Below, in pieces: positions 1 through 6,547 of a DNA stretch of 18,813 bases. The translations under genes were made by a program, and so were the position numbers. The stretch lies in assembly GCA_003168295.1 (NCBI GenBank), contig PMST01000601.1, positions 1 through 18,813 on the forward strand, in the 5' to 3' direction. Position 1 is the first letter of the stretch; each line of letters begins with the position of its first letter. A model generated the notes under the pieces. That model ran no database searches and was not told the DNA's origin. It was given only the letters and a program-made list of their open reading frames with translations. Source of the DNA: Actinomycetota bacterium. GTDB lineage: Bacteria; Actinomycetota; Actinomycetes; Streptosporangiales; Streptosporangiaceae.

Positions 1-60
1 TTCCTCACACATACCCTGTTGAGATTTTTGCTGAACGGGCCGCGCCCCGGGACCGGAAGA

Positions 61-1776
61 TCAGCCGGGGGGCGCCAGCTCCAGATCGGCGAGGCCCGCG
101 TAGTAGGCGAACTTGAACGGGTTGAGCAGCTGATGGCGTTCGGCCAGCCGTTGCAGAACGCCCTGCCGCAGGTCGGCAAGCTCGGCCGTGCCGGGGTGAC
201 TGAGCAGTCCCAGGTCGAGGACCCGCAGCGCGAGCGCGTGCTCACCGCGCCGAGTGAGCTCGGCGCCCGTCGCGGCGAAGGCGGCGGCGGTTCCGCCGCC
301 GAGCAGGTCCGCCGCGGCGGCCAGTTCGGCTGGGGTGAAGTGCTCGACGCCCTCTCCGCCGGGATGCCAGTATCCGGTGCGCTGACGGTGGACGCGCTGG
401 ATGAAGTGATCGCGGGTGACCAGATAGGGAATGACGGCCAAGGGGTGATCCTTCAGTACCTTCGGCAGGTGGTTGAGCTGCAGGATCTCGACCAGCGTCA
501 GCCCGTCGGCGATGCCGGCCCGGACCGCGTCGTCCAGGTCGCGCAGGGCGCCGAGCAGGCCGGGGAAGGCCTCGATGGTGTAGGTGTCGGTCAGCCCGGC
601 GTGCCCGTGGATGAGCAGCCGGGGACGCAGCGCCATAACGGTCTCCATCGCCTCGAACAGGCCCTCGGCCGAGCCTTCGGCGAAGAACGGGGCGCCGAGG
701 TAGGGCATGCTCATGTCGCCGCTGAACACGACTTCGCGGTCGGGGAGAGCGATGATCAGGCCGTCGTGGGTTTCACCCCCGGCGACCGGGATGAGCGTGA
801 ACTCGACTCCGCCGATGGCCAGTGTCTCGGGCTTGGTCACGAGCTGGTCCGGTACGACCTGGGCGCGATGGCTGCGGCCAGCTGGCAGCAAGTACCGGAA
901 GGGCGGCGGGCCGGCGTTCTGGTTTCGTAGTTCGGCGGGGAAGTTCGCCTGGGCGATCACCGTGGCGCCTTCCGTGGTCAGGGCGTCGAGTCCGCCGATG
1001 TGGTCAAAGTGCGCGTGGGTCAGGATGACGTGGGTGACCGGCAGCCTGGTGATCTCGCGCAGGTCGCGCAGGGCGCGGGCCGCGTGCTCGGGAGTGCTAG
1101 CGGCGTCGATGGCGACGATCCCTTCGGCGGTGAGGACGAAGGCGAAGTCGGAGAAGTCGTATCCCTGGGCGACGTACACGTCCGGCGCGAGTTCGGCGAG
1201 CCTGCGGGGCGCGAACCGGAACCCGTCCCCGGCGGTCACCCAGTAGTCGGCGATCAGCCGCCCGGACCGGCTCCGCGCCACCGCCGCCTGCTCGGTCCGG
1301 CCGAGGATTTCGTAGGCCCGGGCAAGACCTTCGTATACGGCCCTCATCAAGCCAGGCGGGAACTGGTCCTTGACCGCGAGCACGAACTCGAGGTCGGCGA
1401 CGACGGTCTCGGCGCGGCCTGCGCACTCCGGGAGCCGGGCCAGCGAGGTTCCCCTGAAGTAGTGCGGCAGCCCGAGATCCAGGCTGGTGGCCATATCCAG
1501 CCGGGCGATCGCGTCGGCGGTCCGGCCGTCCAGACGGGACTCGAACGCTCCGGCGAGCGCCATCCACAGCGCGTCGGTGGGGACGTCGGTGGGGGCGTCG
1601 GTGGGGGCGTCGGTGGGGGCGTCGGTGGGGGCGTTGTCCGAGCGGGCCGCGAAATAGTCGAAGCCCTCCTGGTAGAGCTCGGCCGCCATGAGCTGGCTCG
1701 CGAGCACGACAGAGGTACGCCGGTCGGCGCCTGGCCAGGCCGCCGCCTCTTTGAGCGCATCGATCTTGAGCTGCAT
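61..1776 (-). CDS. Metallo-beta-lactamase fold hydrolase, alkyl-sulfatase-like
   Basis: Predicted zinc-dependent hydrolase of 571 aa, probably cytoplasmic since no signal peptide is visible. The metal site is complete: THAHFDH (H254, H256, D258, H259), H337 in GGETHD, D354 in FSGD, and H390/H392 in IHGHAG. Residues 1-180 look helical and TPR-like. The catalytic domain spans about 195-400. The C-terminal part, with RQRTGYWHPGGEGVEHF near 460, resembles the dimerisation region of alkyl/aryl sulfatases (SdsA1/BDS1 relatives). The substrate is unknown, and a lactonase or another ester hydrolase is possible. The ATG start is preceded by AGGAGAG seven bases upstream. The stop of the membrane protein gene lies 25 bases upstream, so the two are likely co-transcribed. 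Oddity: five in-frame 12-bp repeats insert (A/V)PTD units at residues 49-68. Confidence 0.8.
   Translation of the reverse strand: MQLKIDALKEAAAWPGADRRTSVVLASQLMAAELYQEGFDYFAARSDNAPTDAPTDAPTDAPTDVPTDALWMALAGAFESRLDGRTADAIARLDMATSLDLGLPHYFRGTSLARLPECAGRAETVVADLEFVLAVKDQFPPGLMRAVYEGLARAYEILGRTEQAAVARSRSGRLIADYWVTAGDGFRFAPRRLAELAPDVYVAQGYDFSDFAFVLTAEGIVAIDAASTPEHAARALRDLREITRLPVTHVILTHAHFDHIGGLDALTTEGATVIAQANFPAELRNQNAGPPPFRYLLPAGRSHRAQVVPDQLVTKPETLAIGGVEFTLIPVAGGETHDGLIIALPDREVVFSGDMSMPYLGAPFFAEGSAEGLFEAMETVMALRPRLLIHGHAGLTDTYTIEAFPGLLGALRDLDDAVRAGIADGLTLVEILQLNHLPKVLKDHPLAVIPYLVTRDHFIQRVHRQRTGYWHPGGEGVEHFTPAELAAAADLLGGGTAAAFAATGAELTRRGEHALALRVLDLGLLSHPGTAELADLRQGVLQRLAERHQLLNPFKFAYYAGLADLELAPPG
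1573..1632. repeat. Five 12-bp tandem repeats inside the MBL hydrolase gene
   Basis: Five consecutive copies of the unit GTCGGTGGGGGC (plus strand). The first copy differs by one base (GGGGAC). Being a multiple of three, the array stays in frame and encodes (Ala/Val)-Pro-Thr-Asp units, which probably form an extended loop in the N-terminal helical region. Confidence 0.95.
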
Positions 1777-1789
1777 TTCTGTTCTCTCC

Positions 1790-1811
1790 TCTATCTCGCG
1801 TCTATCTCGCG
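1790..1811. repeat. Tandem 11-bp repeat at the operon junction
   Basis: TCTATCTCGCG occurs twice in direct succession between the membrane protein gene and the MBL gene. The second copy contains the stop codon of the membrane protein gene. Confidence 0.7.
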
Positions 1812-2557
1812 GCGGAAGTGAGCGGGGCGGTGGCTGGCAGCGGTGCTCGTCGGGCTCTGCGCAGCGCAGACACGGACGTGATGTGCAGGGCGAACAGCAG
1901 CGGCACGGCGGCTGTCGGGATCAGCGCGAGCGGAAGCTCGCTGATCGGCGCCCCGGACGGGGTGACGTTGAGCAGCTGGAATCCGGTGAGGGTGCCGAGG
2001 GTCAGGGCCACGACCAGATCGGTCATGCCGAACGCGTTGAACCACAGGGCGGCGCGGCGGCTGCCGCCGCGGGCGAGCTTGCGTGCGACCAGCGGCGCAG
2101 CGATACCGGCGGCGACGTCGCCCAGGCCCGCGGGCAGGGCGAACAGCGCGGGCAGGTGGCCGAGGGCCATGATGGCCAGGAAGGCCGTCCCCTCGGCCGC
2201 CCGGAACGAATGCGGGAGCTCCAGGCGACTCACCGTGTCCGGCGCCGCCAGGGCACGCGCGACCACCGGGATCTGGCGCAGCGCCAGCAGCAAGCCAAAG
2301 AAGCCGGCCACCGCGACCGGCATCCACGGCACCCCGTGGCCGAGCCGCGCGTGGTACCAGCCGTGGCCCGCGATCACCGCGCTGGCGGTGAACCAGCCGC
2401 CGAACACGACGGCCGCGCCGCCGGCGAGCAGCGCCGCACGCCTTGCGCCCAGACCGGCCCGCACCGCGCCGCCGTAAAGCACGACGCAGGTCGCGGCCGG
2501 GATCGCGATGATTCCGGCGATGGTGATCGCCCACAGATAGCTAGGCGGGTCGTACAT
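1802..2557 (-). CDS. Multi-pass membrane protein of unknown function
   Basis: 251-aa protein of alternating hydrophobic stretches, about seven membrane segments, ending in a basic tail (ALRRARRAPL). No family is recognised with confidence and no catalytic motif stands out. The ATG at 2557 (MYDPPSYLW) was chosen because GGAGGAG lies six bases upstream. The open frame runs on to 2656, but that extension would translate a low-complexity SEE/STP stretch and start inside a good -35 box. The gene precedes the MBL hydrolase by 25 bases on the same strand, so the two probably form an operon. It is divergent from an HxlR regulator, which is the likely controller. A role in export or sensing of the hydrolase's substrate is only inference. 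Confidence 0.75.
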   Translation of the reverse strand: MYDPPSYLWAITIAGIIAIPAATCVVLYGGAVRAGLGARRAALLAGGAAVVFGGWFTASAVIAGHGWYHARLGHGVPWMPVAVAGFFGLLLALRQIPVVARALAAPDTVSRLELPHSFRAAEGTAFLAIMALGHLPALFALPAGLGDVAAGIAAPLVARKLARGGSRRAALWFNAFGMTDLVVALTLGTLTGFQLLNVTPSGAPISELPLALIPTAAVPLLFALHITSVSALRRARRAPLPATAPLTSAAR

Positions 2558-2563
2558 GACATC

Positions 2564-2606
2564 CTCCTCCGACTCCTCCGACTCCTCCGACGGAGTTGAC
2601 TCCTCC
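2564..2606 (-). promoter_or_regulatory. Array of four Shine-Dalgarno-like GGAGGAG motifs
   Basis: On the minus strand GGAGGAG occurs at 2606-2600, 2588-2582, 2579-2573 and 2570-2564. The last copy is six bases before the ATG at 2557. The same repeats form two inverted repeats, ACTCC-TCCGAC-GGAGT, at 2581-2596 and 2599-2614. These could act as operators or as small hairpins in the 5' leader. Confidence 0.6.
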
Positions 2607-2628
2607 GACGGAGTTGAATATCTGCAAG

Positions 2629-2656
2629 ATAGTATTTTGAAGATAGTAGCTGTCAA
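2629..2656 (-). promoter_or_regulatory. Probable promoter of the membrane protein/MBL operon
   Basis: On the minus strand a perfect -35 TTGACA (2656-2651) is followed after 16 bases by TACTAT (2634-2629), which matches TATAAT at four of six positions. Transcription would start near 2622. Two direct repeats AAGATAGTA (plus strand 2626-2634 and 2640-2648, 14 bp apart) cover the -10 box and the spacer. That position suits repression by the divergent HxlR protein. Confidence 0.55.
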
Positions 2657-2676
2657 CTAGTTATTATGGAGGCGTG

Positions 2677-3330
2677 ATGAGGAACGTCCGCACCTACGAC
2701 CACTTCTGCCTGACCGCGCGCGCCTTGGAGCGCGTCGGCGACCGCTGGAGCCTGCTGGTGATCCGCGACCTTCTCACCGGCGCCAAAAGGTTCACCGACC
2801 TGATGGACCGCCTCGGCGGGATCACCCCCAAGACCCTCAGCCAGCGCCTGCGCGAGCTTGAAGACACCGGGATCGTCACCGCCGATCGCGAGCCGGGCCG
2901 ACGTGAGGTCTGGTATCGCCTGACCCCGACCGGAGCCGAACTCGGGCCCGTCATCGACGCGCTCAACTGGTGGGGGCTTCGGCACGCCTGGCGCTGGCCC
3001 CAGGACGGCGAGCCGCTGCACGCCGAGCACCTGCTCCGCACCGCCACCCAGGCCATCGACCTCGGCACCGACGACCACGAACTCACCCGCTGGCACTTCC
3101 GGCTCGACGGTACGGACTACCTGGTCGAAAGCGACGGCCAGCAGTGGTCCCTCAGCGCGGAAACCCCGGCCGAACCGGTCGACGTGACCATCACCGGGAC
3201 CACCCAGGCCCTGACCGCCCTCATCTTTGCCGGGTCGGACCGCGACATCGACATCGCCGGCGGGACCGTGGCCGTCCAGCGATTCCGGCAGCTCATCGGC
3301 ACCCTGGCGGGCGTCGTAGCTCCCGCCTAG
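2677..3330 (+). CDS. HxlR-family transcriptional regulator
   Basis: 217-aa DNA-binding regulator. The HxlR winged helix spans about residues 8-105 (ALERVGDRWSLLVIRDLL, then RFTDLMDRLGGITPKTLSQRLRELEDTGIV, wing at REPGRREVWYRLT). Cys11 sits where HxlR/YodB-type proteins carry their conserved redox-sensing cysteine, so thiol or electrophile sensing is possible but unproven. Residues about 110-217 form a C-terminal domain resembling the SCP2/sterol-carrier fold often fused to this family in actinobacteria, a likely ligand pocket. The ATG at 2677 is preferred over the adjacent GTG at 2674 because GGAGG ends four bases before it. The gene is divergent from the membrane protein/MBL operon and probably controls it and itself through the repeats in between. 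Confidence 0.88.
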   Translation: MRNVRTYDHFCLTARALERVGDRWSLLVIRDLLTGAKRFTDLMDRLGGITPKTLSQRLRELEDTGIVTADREPGRREVWYRLTPTGAELGPVIDALNWWGLRHAWRWPQDGEPLHAEHLLRTATQAIDLGTDDHELTRWHFRLDGTDYLVESDGQQWSLSAETPAEPVDVTITGTTQALTALIFAGSDRDIDIAGGTVAVQRFRQLIGTLAGVVAPA

Positions 3331-3420
3331 CCGCGCTTTCGCGCTTGGCGGCCGACGGCAAATTGCGGTTGACCAGGGAAAACAGCTCCGATACCGTCGC
3401 TGCTCGAGGGGTCGCTCCGG

Positions 3421-3436
3421 TAGAATCCAGGTCGTG
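3421..3436 (+). promoter_or_regulatory. Leaderless promoter of the DinB-like gene
   Basis: The -10 box TAGAAT (3421-3426) is followed by seven bases and then the GTG start at 3434. This is the typical layout of leaderless actinobacterial transcripts. No Shine-Dalgarno sequence is seen, which supports this start. No good -35 box is evident. Confidence 0.45.
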
Positions 3437-3985
3437 GATCAGGTGCTGATGGACGAGCATGGCCGGCCCGAGCCTCCGCTGGAAAGCGGCGAGGCCGAGA
3501 CGCTGCGCGGCTTCCTGACCTACCAGCGCGCGACGTTGGAGTGGAAGTGCCGCGGGCTGGACGACGAGCAGCTACGGGTGGCGCTGCCGCCCACGACGAT
3601 GACGCTGGGCGGGATGCTGAAGCACCTGGCCTACGTCGAGGACTACTGGTTCACCGAGGTGATCGGTGGCGAACCTGAGCCGGAGCCGTGGGCGAGCGGG
3701 CGCCCGGAGTCGGACCCCGACTGGGACTGGAACAGCGCCGCTGATGATTCCGGCGGCGAGCTGCGGGCCCTGTGGGCCGAGCGGGTCAACCGGTCCGATG
3801 CCATCGTGCGGGCACGGCTCGGCCAGGACGGGGCCGCGGCGCTGAGCAAGTCGCACTGGGCCTGGGGCGGCCAGGGACGCGTCTGCCTCCGGTGGGTCAT
3901 GGCGCACATGATCGAGGAGTACGCCCGCCACAACGGTCACGCCGACCTGATCCGCGAGTCCATCGACGGCCAGACGGGCGAGTAG
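3434..3985 (+). CDS. DinB/DUF664 family protein
   Basis: 183-aa protein of the DinB-like four-helix bundle superfamily (DUF664 branch, mycothiol-transferase-like fold). The likely metal ligands are present: H64 in MLKHLAYVEDYW, and H166 and H169 in EEYARHNGHADLIRE. Both segments are characteristic of the family. Members are often thiol-dependent S-transferases or are uncharacterised, so the reaction is unknown. The GTG start at 3434 fits a leaderless transcript. An internal ATG at 3449 is possible but also lacks a ribosome binding site. The gene follows the HxlR regulator by about 100 bases with its own promoter, and converges on the YbjQ-like gene, whose stop is 11 bases away. Confidence 0.85.
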   Translation: MDQVLMDEHGRPEPPLESGEAETLRGFLTYQRATLEWKCRGLDDEQLRVALPPTTMTLGGMLKHLAYVEDYWFTEVIGGEPEPEPWASGRPESDPDWDWNSAADDSGGELRALWAERVNRSDAIVRARLGQDGAAALSKSHWAWGGQGRVCLRWVMAHMIEEYARHNGHADLIRESIDGQTGE

Positions 3986-3998
3986 GCCGGCCCGGCCT
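3984..3998. terminator. Hairpin spanning the stops of two convergent genes
   Basis: AGGCCGG-C-CCGGCCT is a perfect 7-bp-arm palindrome that folds as a six-pair stem with a three-base loop. It overlaps the stop codons of both convergent genes. It has no T tract, so a bidirectional terminator is likely but not certain. Confidence 0.5.
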
Positions 3999-4860
3999 AG
4001 TGGTCGAGGCCTAGGGTGAAGGTGGGCTTGGGCGAGGTCTCGGGCAGGCGGTGCTCGGCGGCGAGGCGGCGGATGGCGGTCCCGGTGGCGAGGAATTCGG
4101 TGGCGTGCTCGCCCCAGACGTGATTGTTGACCGCGACGGTGACCCCCACGATCCCCGAGGACTTCGCCTGCGTGGCCTCGGCCTGCATCCTGGCCAGCGC
4201 AAGCTCGCGAGCCTCGTAGATGCCCTGGGTGAAGATCACCATTTCCTGGTTCTGGCCGGCCTGGCGCAGTGACTGCATCGCCGACTGGTGGGCGATGTGG
4301 TACACGCAAACTCCGAGCACGAACGCCACCGGAACGGCGCCGGCCGCCAGCAGCCGGAAGAAGTCCTGAGCCGACAGGTCGGAGGTGAACGCCCGGCCGT
4401 CCGGGGCCCGATGGGCGCCCCCGGTGCCGCCGCCGGTGCTGCCCAGCGCGCGCACGGCCGTCCCGGTCGCGATGAACTCCAGGACGCCCTGGCCCCACAC
4501 GTAACTCTGCAAGCGCAGCTGGACGCCGACGATGCCGTCCGCACCGAGGTGGTCAGCCTCCGCCTGCATCCGGCTCATGGCCAGTTCCCTGGCGTTGTAC
4601 ATGGCCTGGGTCAGTACCTGCAGTTCCTGGTTCTGCGACCATCGTCCGATCTGCAGGCCGATGTGATAGATCGACGATCCGACCACGAAACCAAGCGGCT
4701 CGAACCCGGCCTCGCCGAGCAGCACATACTCGGAGACCGACAAGTCGGAGGTGAAGACGCCCGCCGGAGAGGCTCCCGCGGTCTGCGCCAGCCGGCCCGC
4801 CGCGGCCTGCGGCTCCCAGGTGGCTGCATCGCCGGCCTGTTTTCCACCGAAAAGTGGCAT
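3997..4860 (-). CDS. Tandem two-domain YbjQ-like (PF01906-type) protein
   Basis: 287-aa protein with two copies of a YbjQ-like domain, about residues 36-137 and 158-264, joined by a Gly-rich linker (STGGGTGGAH). Both halves share FTSDLS, YHI, a QNQE-x-TQ-Y-ARELA-RMQAEA helix, GIVGV, VWG and EF-ATGTA-R. This class is often annotated as heavy-metal-binding, but no reaction is established and no clear metal cluster is visible. The ATG at 4860 (MPLFGGKQ) was chosen because GGAGGAGAG lies just upstream. The frame stays open to 4959 without a better start. The family is usually one domain of about 100 aa, so the duplication is notable. It is transcribed alone from the 4861-5007 region. Confidence 0.8.
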   Translation of the reverse strand: MPLFGGKQAGDAATWEPQAAAGRLAQTAGASPAGVFTSDLSVSEYVLLGEAGFEPLGFVVGSSIYHIGLQIGRWSQNQELQVLTQAMYNARELAMSRMQAEADHLGADGIVGVQLRLQSYVWGQGVLEFIATGTAVRALGSTGGGTGGAHRAPDGRAFTSDLSAQDFFRLLAAGAVPVAFVLGVCVYHIAHQSAMQSLRQAGQNQEMVIFTQGIYEARELALARMQAEATQAKSSGIVGVTVAVNNHVWGEHATEFLATGTAIRRLAAEHRLPETSPKPTFTLGLDH

Positions 4861-5007
4861 GTGACTCTCCTCCGGCCAGATTATGGGAACGCGCTCTGGC
4901 AGGGGAAGCCTACTCCCCGGAACCGCCGCGTCCCGCTCAGGCCGACCCGTCGACCACATGCTCGATAAATACTGGCATAAGCGAAAATCGCCTCAGGGTG
5001 CCTCCGC

Positions 5008-5439
5008 TTACCGCGGATCCGGGCTTCGCAGGAGGGCGGGGACCAGAGCGCGGGCCGCCTGGGCGTCGTTTTGTTCGGTGCGCAGTTTCAGGATGTCGCC
5101 CAGGCGGCGGTCTTCGGCGATGTCGGCCGTTCGGGGGGTGATGAGGGCATGCAGGTGGGGGTTGGCCTCCCCGAAGATGATCAGGTAGGTCGCGGCGGCG
5201 CCGGTGACCGTGCGTACGGCGGCTATGGTGTCTCGCGCCCGGCGGCCGAACTGGGCGAGCTCGCCCTCGGCGAGCCGGCCGAAGCCCTCGGCGTGGCGGC
5301 GGAGCCGGAGGACGACCCAGCCGGGTACGTCGTACCCTGCGATTACGCCGGCGGACCAGTCCTCGTCAGCGAAGACGACATCGTCGGGATCGGCCTGTTC
5401 CTGACGGCAGATCAGGCAGTCGGGCGCCGGCGTCACCAT
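5008..5439 (-). CDS. HIT-like nucleotide-binding protein, degenerate triad
   Basis: 143-aa protein of the HIT/GalT superfamily. It has a CLIC pair (C8, C11) near the N terminus, as in zinc-binding HIT proteins. The signature region NPHLHALITPR keeps H95 and H97 but has Leu99 where the third histidine of HxHxH is expected. H97 corresponds to the nucleophilic central histidine, so nucleotidyl-transfer chemistry may remain. The ATG at 5439 is preferred, with GGAG nine bases upstream. The open frame extends to a TTG at 5502, but that would overlap the preceding gene fragment. It is the last gene of a minus-strand group with the SnoaL-like gene and the NmrA stub. Confidence 0.7.
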   Translation of the reverse strand: MVTPAPDCLICRQEQADPDDVVFADEDWSAGVIAGYDVPGWVVLRLRRHAEGFGRLAEGELAQFGRRARDTIAAVRTVTGAAATYLIIFGEANPHLHALITPRTADIAEDRRLGDILKLRTEQNDAQAARALVPALLRSPDPR

Positions 5440-5467
5440 GTCCCGGCTCCGGTGGTCCGGCCGGCCG

Positions 5468-5707
5468 TCATGAGCGGGAGGCCTGATCGCTGAGGTCGCC
5501 AAGGGTCTCGCCGAGGTAGGCCTCGACGACCTCGTCGTGATCGCCGATATCGACCGGACGGATCTCGATCCCCGGCGCCAGGATCGACTTGGCCCGCTCG
5601 GCGTCGCGGGTCAGGACCCGGACGTCGGCGCCGCGGGCGTGCAGCGAAGTCACGACGCAGGGACCGACGGTGCCGGTCGCGCCGATGACGGCGACGGTCA
5701 CCGTCAC
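5468..5707 (-). pseudogene. Truncated NmrA-like NAD(P)-binding oxidoreductase (N-terminal stub)
   Basis: The 79-aa frame begins with a clear Rossmann segment, VAVIGATGTVGPCVVTSLHARGADVRVLTRD, followed by the second strand region (IEIRPVDIGDHDEVVEAYLG), as in NmrA/atypical SDR proteins. Those proteins are normally 250-300 aa. Here the frame stops after the first quarter, and the rest is not found before the HIT-like gene, so it is probably a deletion remnant. The GTG start overlaps the TGA of the SnoaL-like gene (GTGA), implying translational coupling, so the stub may still be translated. A functional small protein cannot be excluded. Confidence 0.6.
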
Positions 5708-6201
5708 TCGAATTCCTGGACGACGGCGTCTTCGGGGATGTCGTCGCGGACGAGGCGCTCATCGTCGGCGCGGCGCCAGATCTCGTAGCCGTTCTCCCGG
5801 CAGATCTTGCCGTCGCGGCACTGGAAGGCGTGGATCAGGCGCATGCTGACCCGCGTGCCCGGCGGGAAGGGGCAGTTGGTGAAGCCGTCGCCGCCGACGG
5901 TGAACTCGAAGATGCTGTCGTCGAACACCCACTCCTCGGTCGCGAACCGGTGCAGGTTGGTGATCTTGTGGACGTTCATCGACCCGAAGATCTTGAGGTA
6001 CTCCTGCTTGACGGTCTCGCGATCGCGGTGGACGAGCCCCCGGGCCGGGACCTCCCAGACGATATCGTCGGTGTACACGCCGACGGCCAGGTCGATGCCC
6101 TCGGGGTTCTCGTTGTGAAAGTGCTGGTCCACGGCGGCAATGTTGCGGCTGATGATCTCATCGCGGGTCAGGGCCTGGGTCGAGGTCGTCTGGGTCGTCA
6201 C
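5704..6201 (-). CDS. SnoaL/NTF2-like fold protein
   Basis: 165-aa protein of the SnoaL-like/nuclear transport factor 2 superfamily, a cone-shaped alpha+beta barrel found in cyclases, isomerases and dehydratases. Evidence is the opening helix (EIISRNIAAVDQHFHNENPEGIDLAVGVYTDDIVWEVPARG), a central helix (RETVKQEYLKIFGSM), and strands ending in RLIHAFQCRDGKICRENGYEIW. The catalytic residues and substrate are not identifiable. The GTG at 6201 was chosen because AAGGGAG lies seven bases before it. The frame stays open to 6270 without a better signal. It heads a minus-strand group and overlaps the NmrA stub by four bases. It lies downstream of the catabolic operon but is separated by a hairpin and about 350 bp. 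Confidence 0.75.
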   Translation of the reverse strand: MTTQTTSTQALTRDEIISRNIAAVDQHFHNENPEGIDLAVGVYTDDIVWEVPARGLVHRDRETVKQEYLKIFGSMNVHKITNLHRFATEEWVFDDSIFEFTVGGDGFTNCPFPPGTRVSMRLIHAFQCRDGKICRENGYEIWRRADDERLVRDDIPEDAVVQEFE

Positions 6202-6547
6202 GAGTGGCTCCCTTCGTTGGGTGTCTAGGTCACAAAGTAACGGCAGAGAATATAGTTCGCAAGAGGCCAATTAGCTTGACATCAGCGCTTATCTGCCGGT
6301 CAAAACGCAGATCGAAATCCGCTGCCGACGCTCAGGAGGTCGATCGGAAAAATATATGAAGTGACGTGTACGTTGCATCCGCGCCCGCCACCACTGCGGT
6401 TCGGTATCCGGATCAGAAGACCTGGATCTACAGGTCGCCGTGGTTTCCTGAGCGGGACTCGGCAGCCCGCGCCAGACGTCTCCGGTGATATACGATCGGC
6501 GCGCCCGGGCACGGTTGGGGATGCCCAGGGAGTGGGCACGGGGAGGG
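6202..6547. other. Intergenic region, no convincing gene
   Basis: 346 bp between two minus-strand genes. It is locally AT-richer than its neighbours, with AATATAG near 6249 and AAAAATATATG near 6350. It probably holds the promoter of the SnoaL-like gene (TATATT on the minus strand near 6252), but no clear -35 partner was found. A 79-codon minus frame inside it has no family resemblance and is not called. Confidence 0.5.
6522..6538 (-). terminator. Hairpin after the GntR regulator gene
   Basis: TGCCCA-GGGAG-TGGGCA (plus strand) forms a perfect six-pair stem with a five-base loop, nine bases downstream of the regulator's stop codon on the minus strand. No T tract follows, which is common for actinobacterial terminators. 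Confidence 0.45.

Noticed and set aside
37..47. Short GGGC-CGC-GCCC hairpin after the MBL gene as a terminator
   Set aside because: Only four base pairs and no T tract on the minus strand; too weak to annotate.
19..930. Long plus-strand open frame opposite the MBL hydrolase, and similar ones at 1000-1821 and 12271-13341
   Set aside because: These are antisense shadows, common in GC-rich genes. They show no family resemblance, while the minus strand has complete motifs.
2558..2656. N-terminal extension of the membrane protein to an ATG at 2656
   Set aside because: It would encode low-complexity SEE/STP repeats, begin inside the TTGACA box and ignore the ideal Shine-Dalgarno sequence before 2557.
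5433..5471. 12-codon frame (MTAGRTTGAGTW) overlapping the NmrA stub stop
   Set aside because: No Shine-Dalgarno sequence and no family resemblance. The overlaps are probably chance, though coupling to the HIT-like start cannot be excluded.
6300..6539. 79-codon minus-strand frame in the 6202-6547 gap
   Set aside because: No ribosome binding site, no recognisable domain and arginine/proline-rich composition typical of spurious frames.
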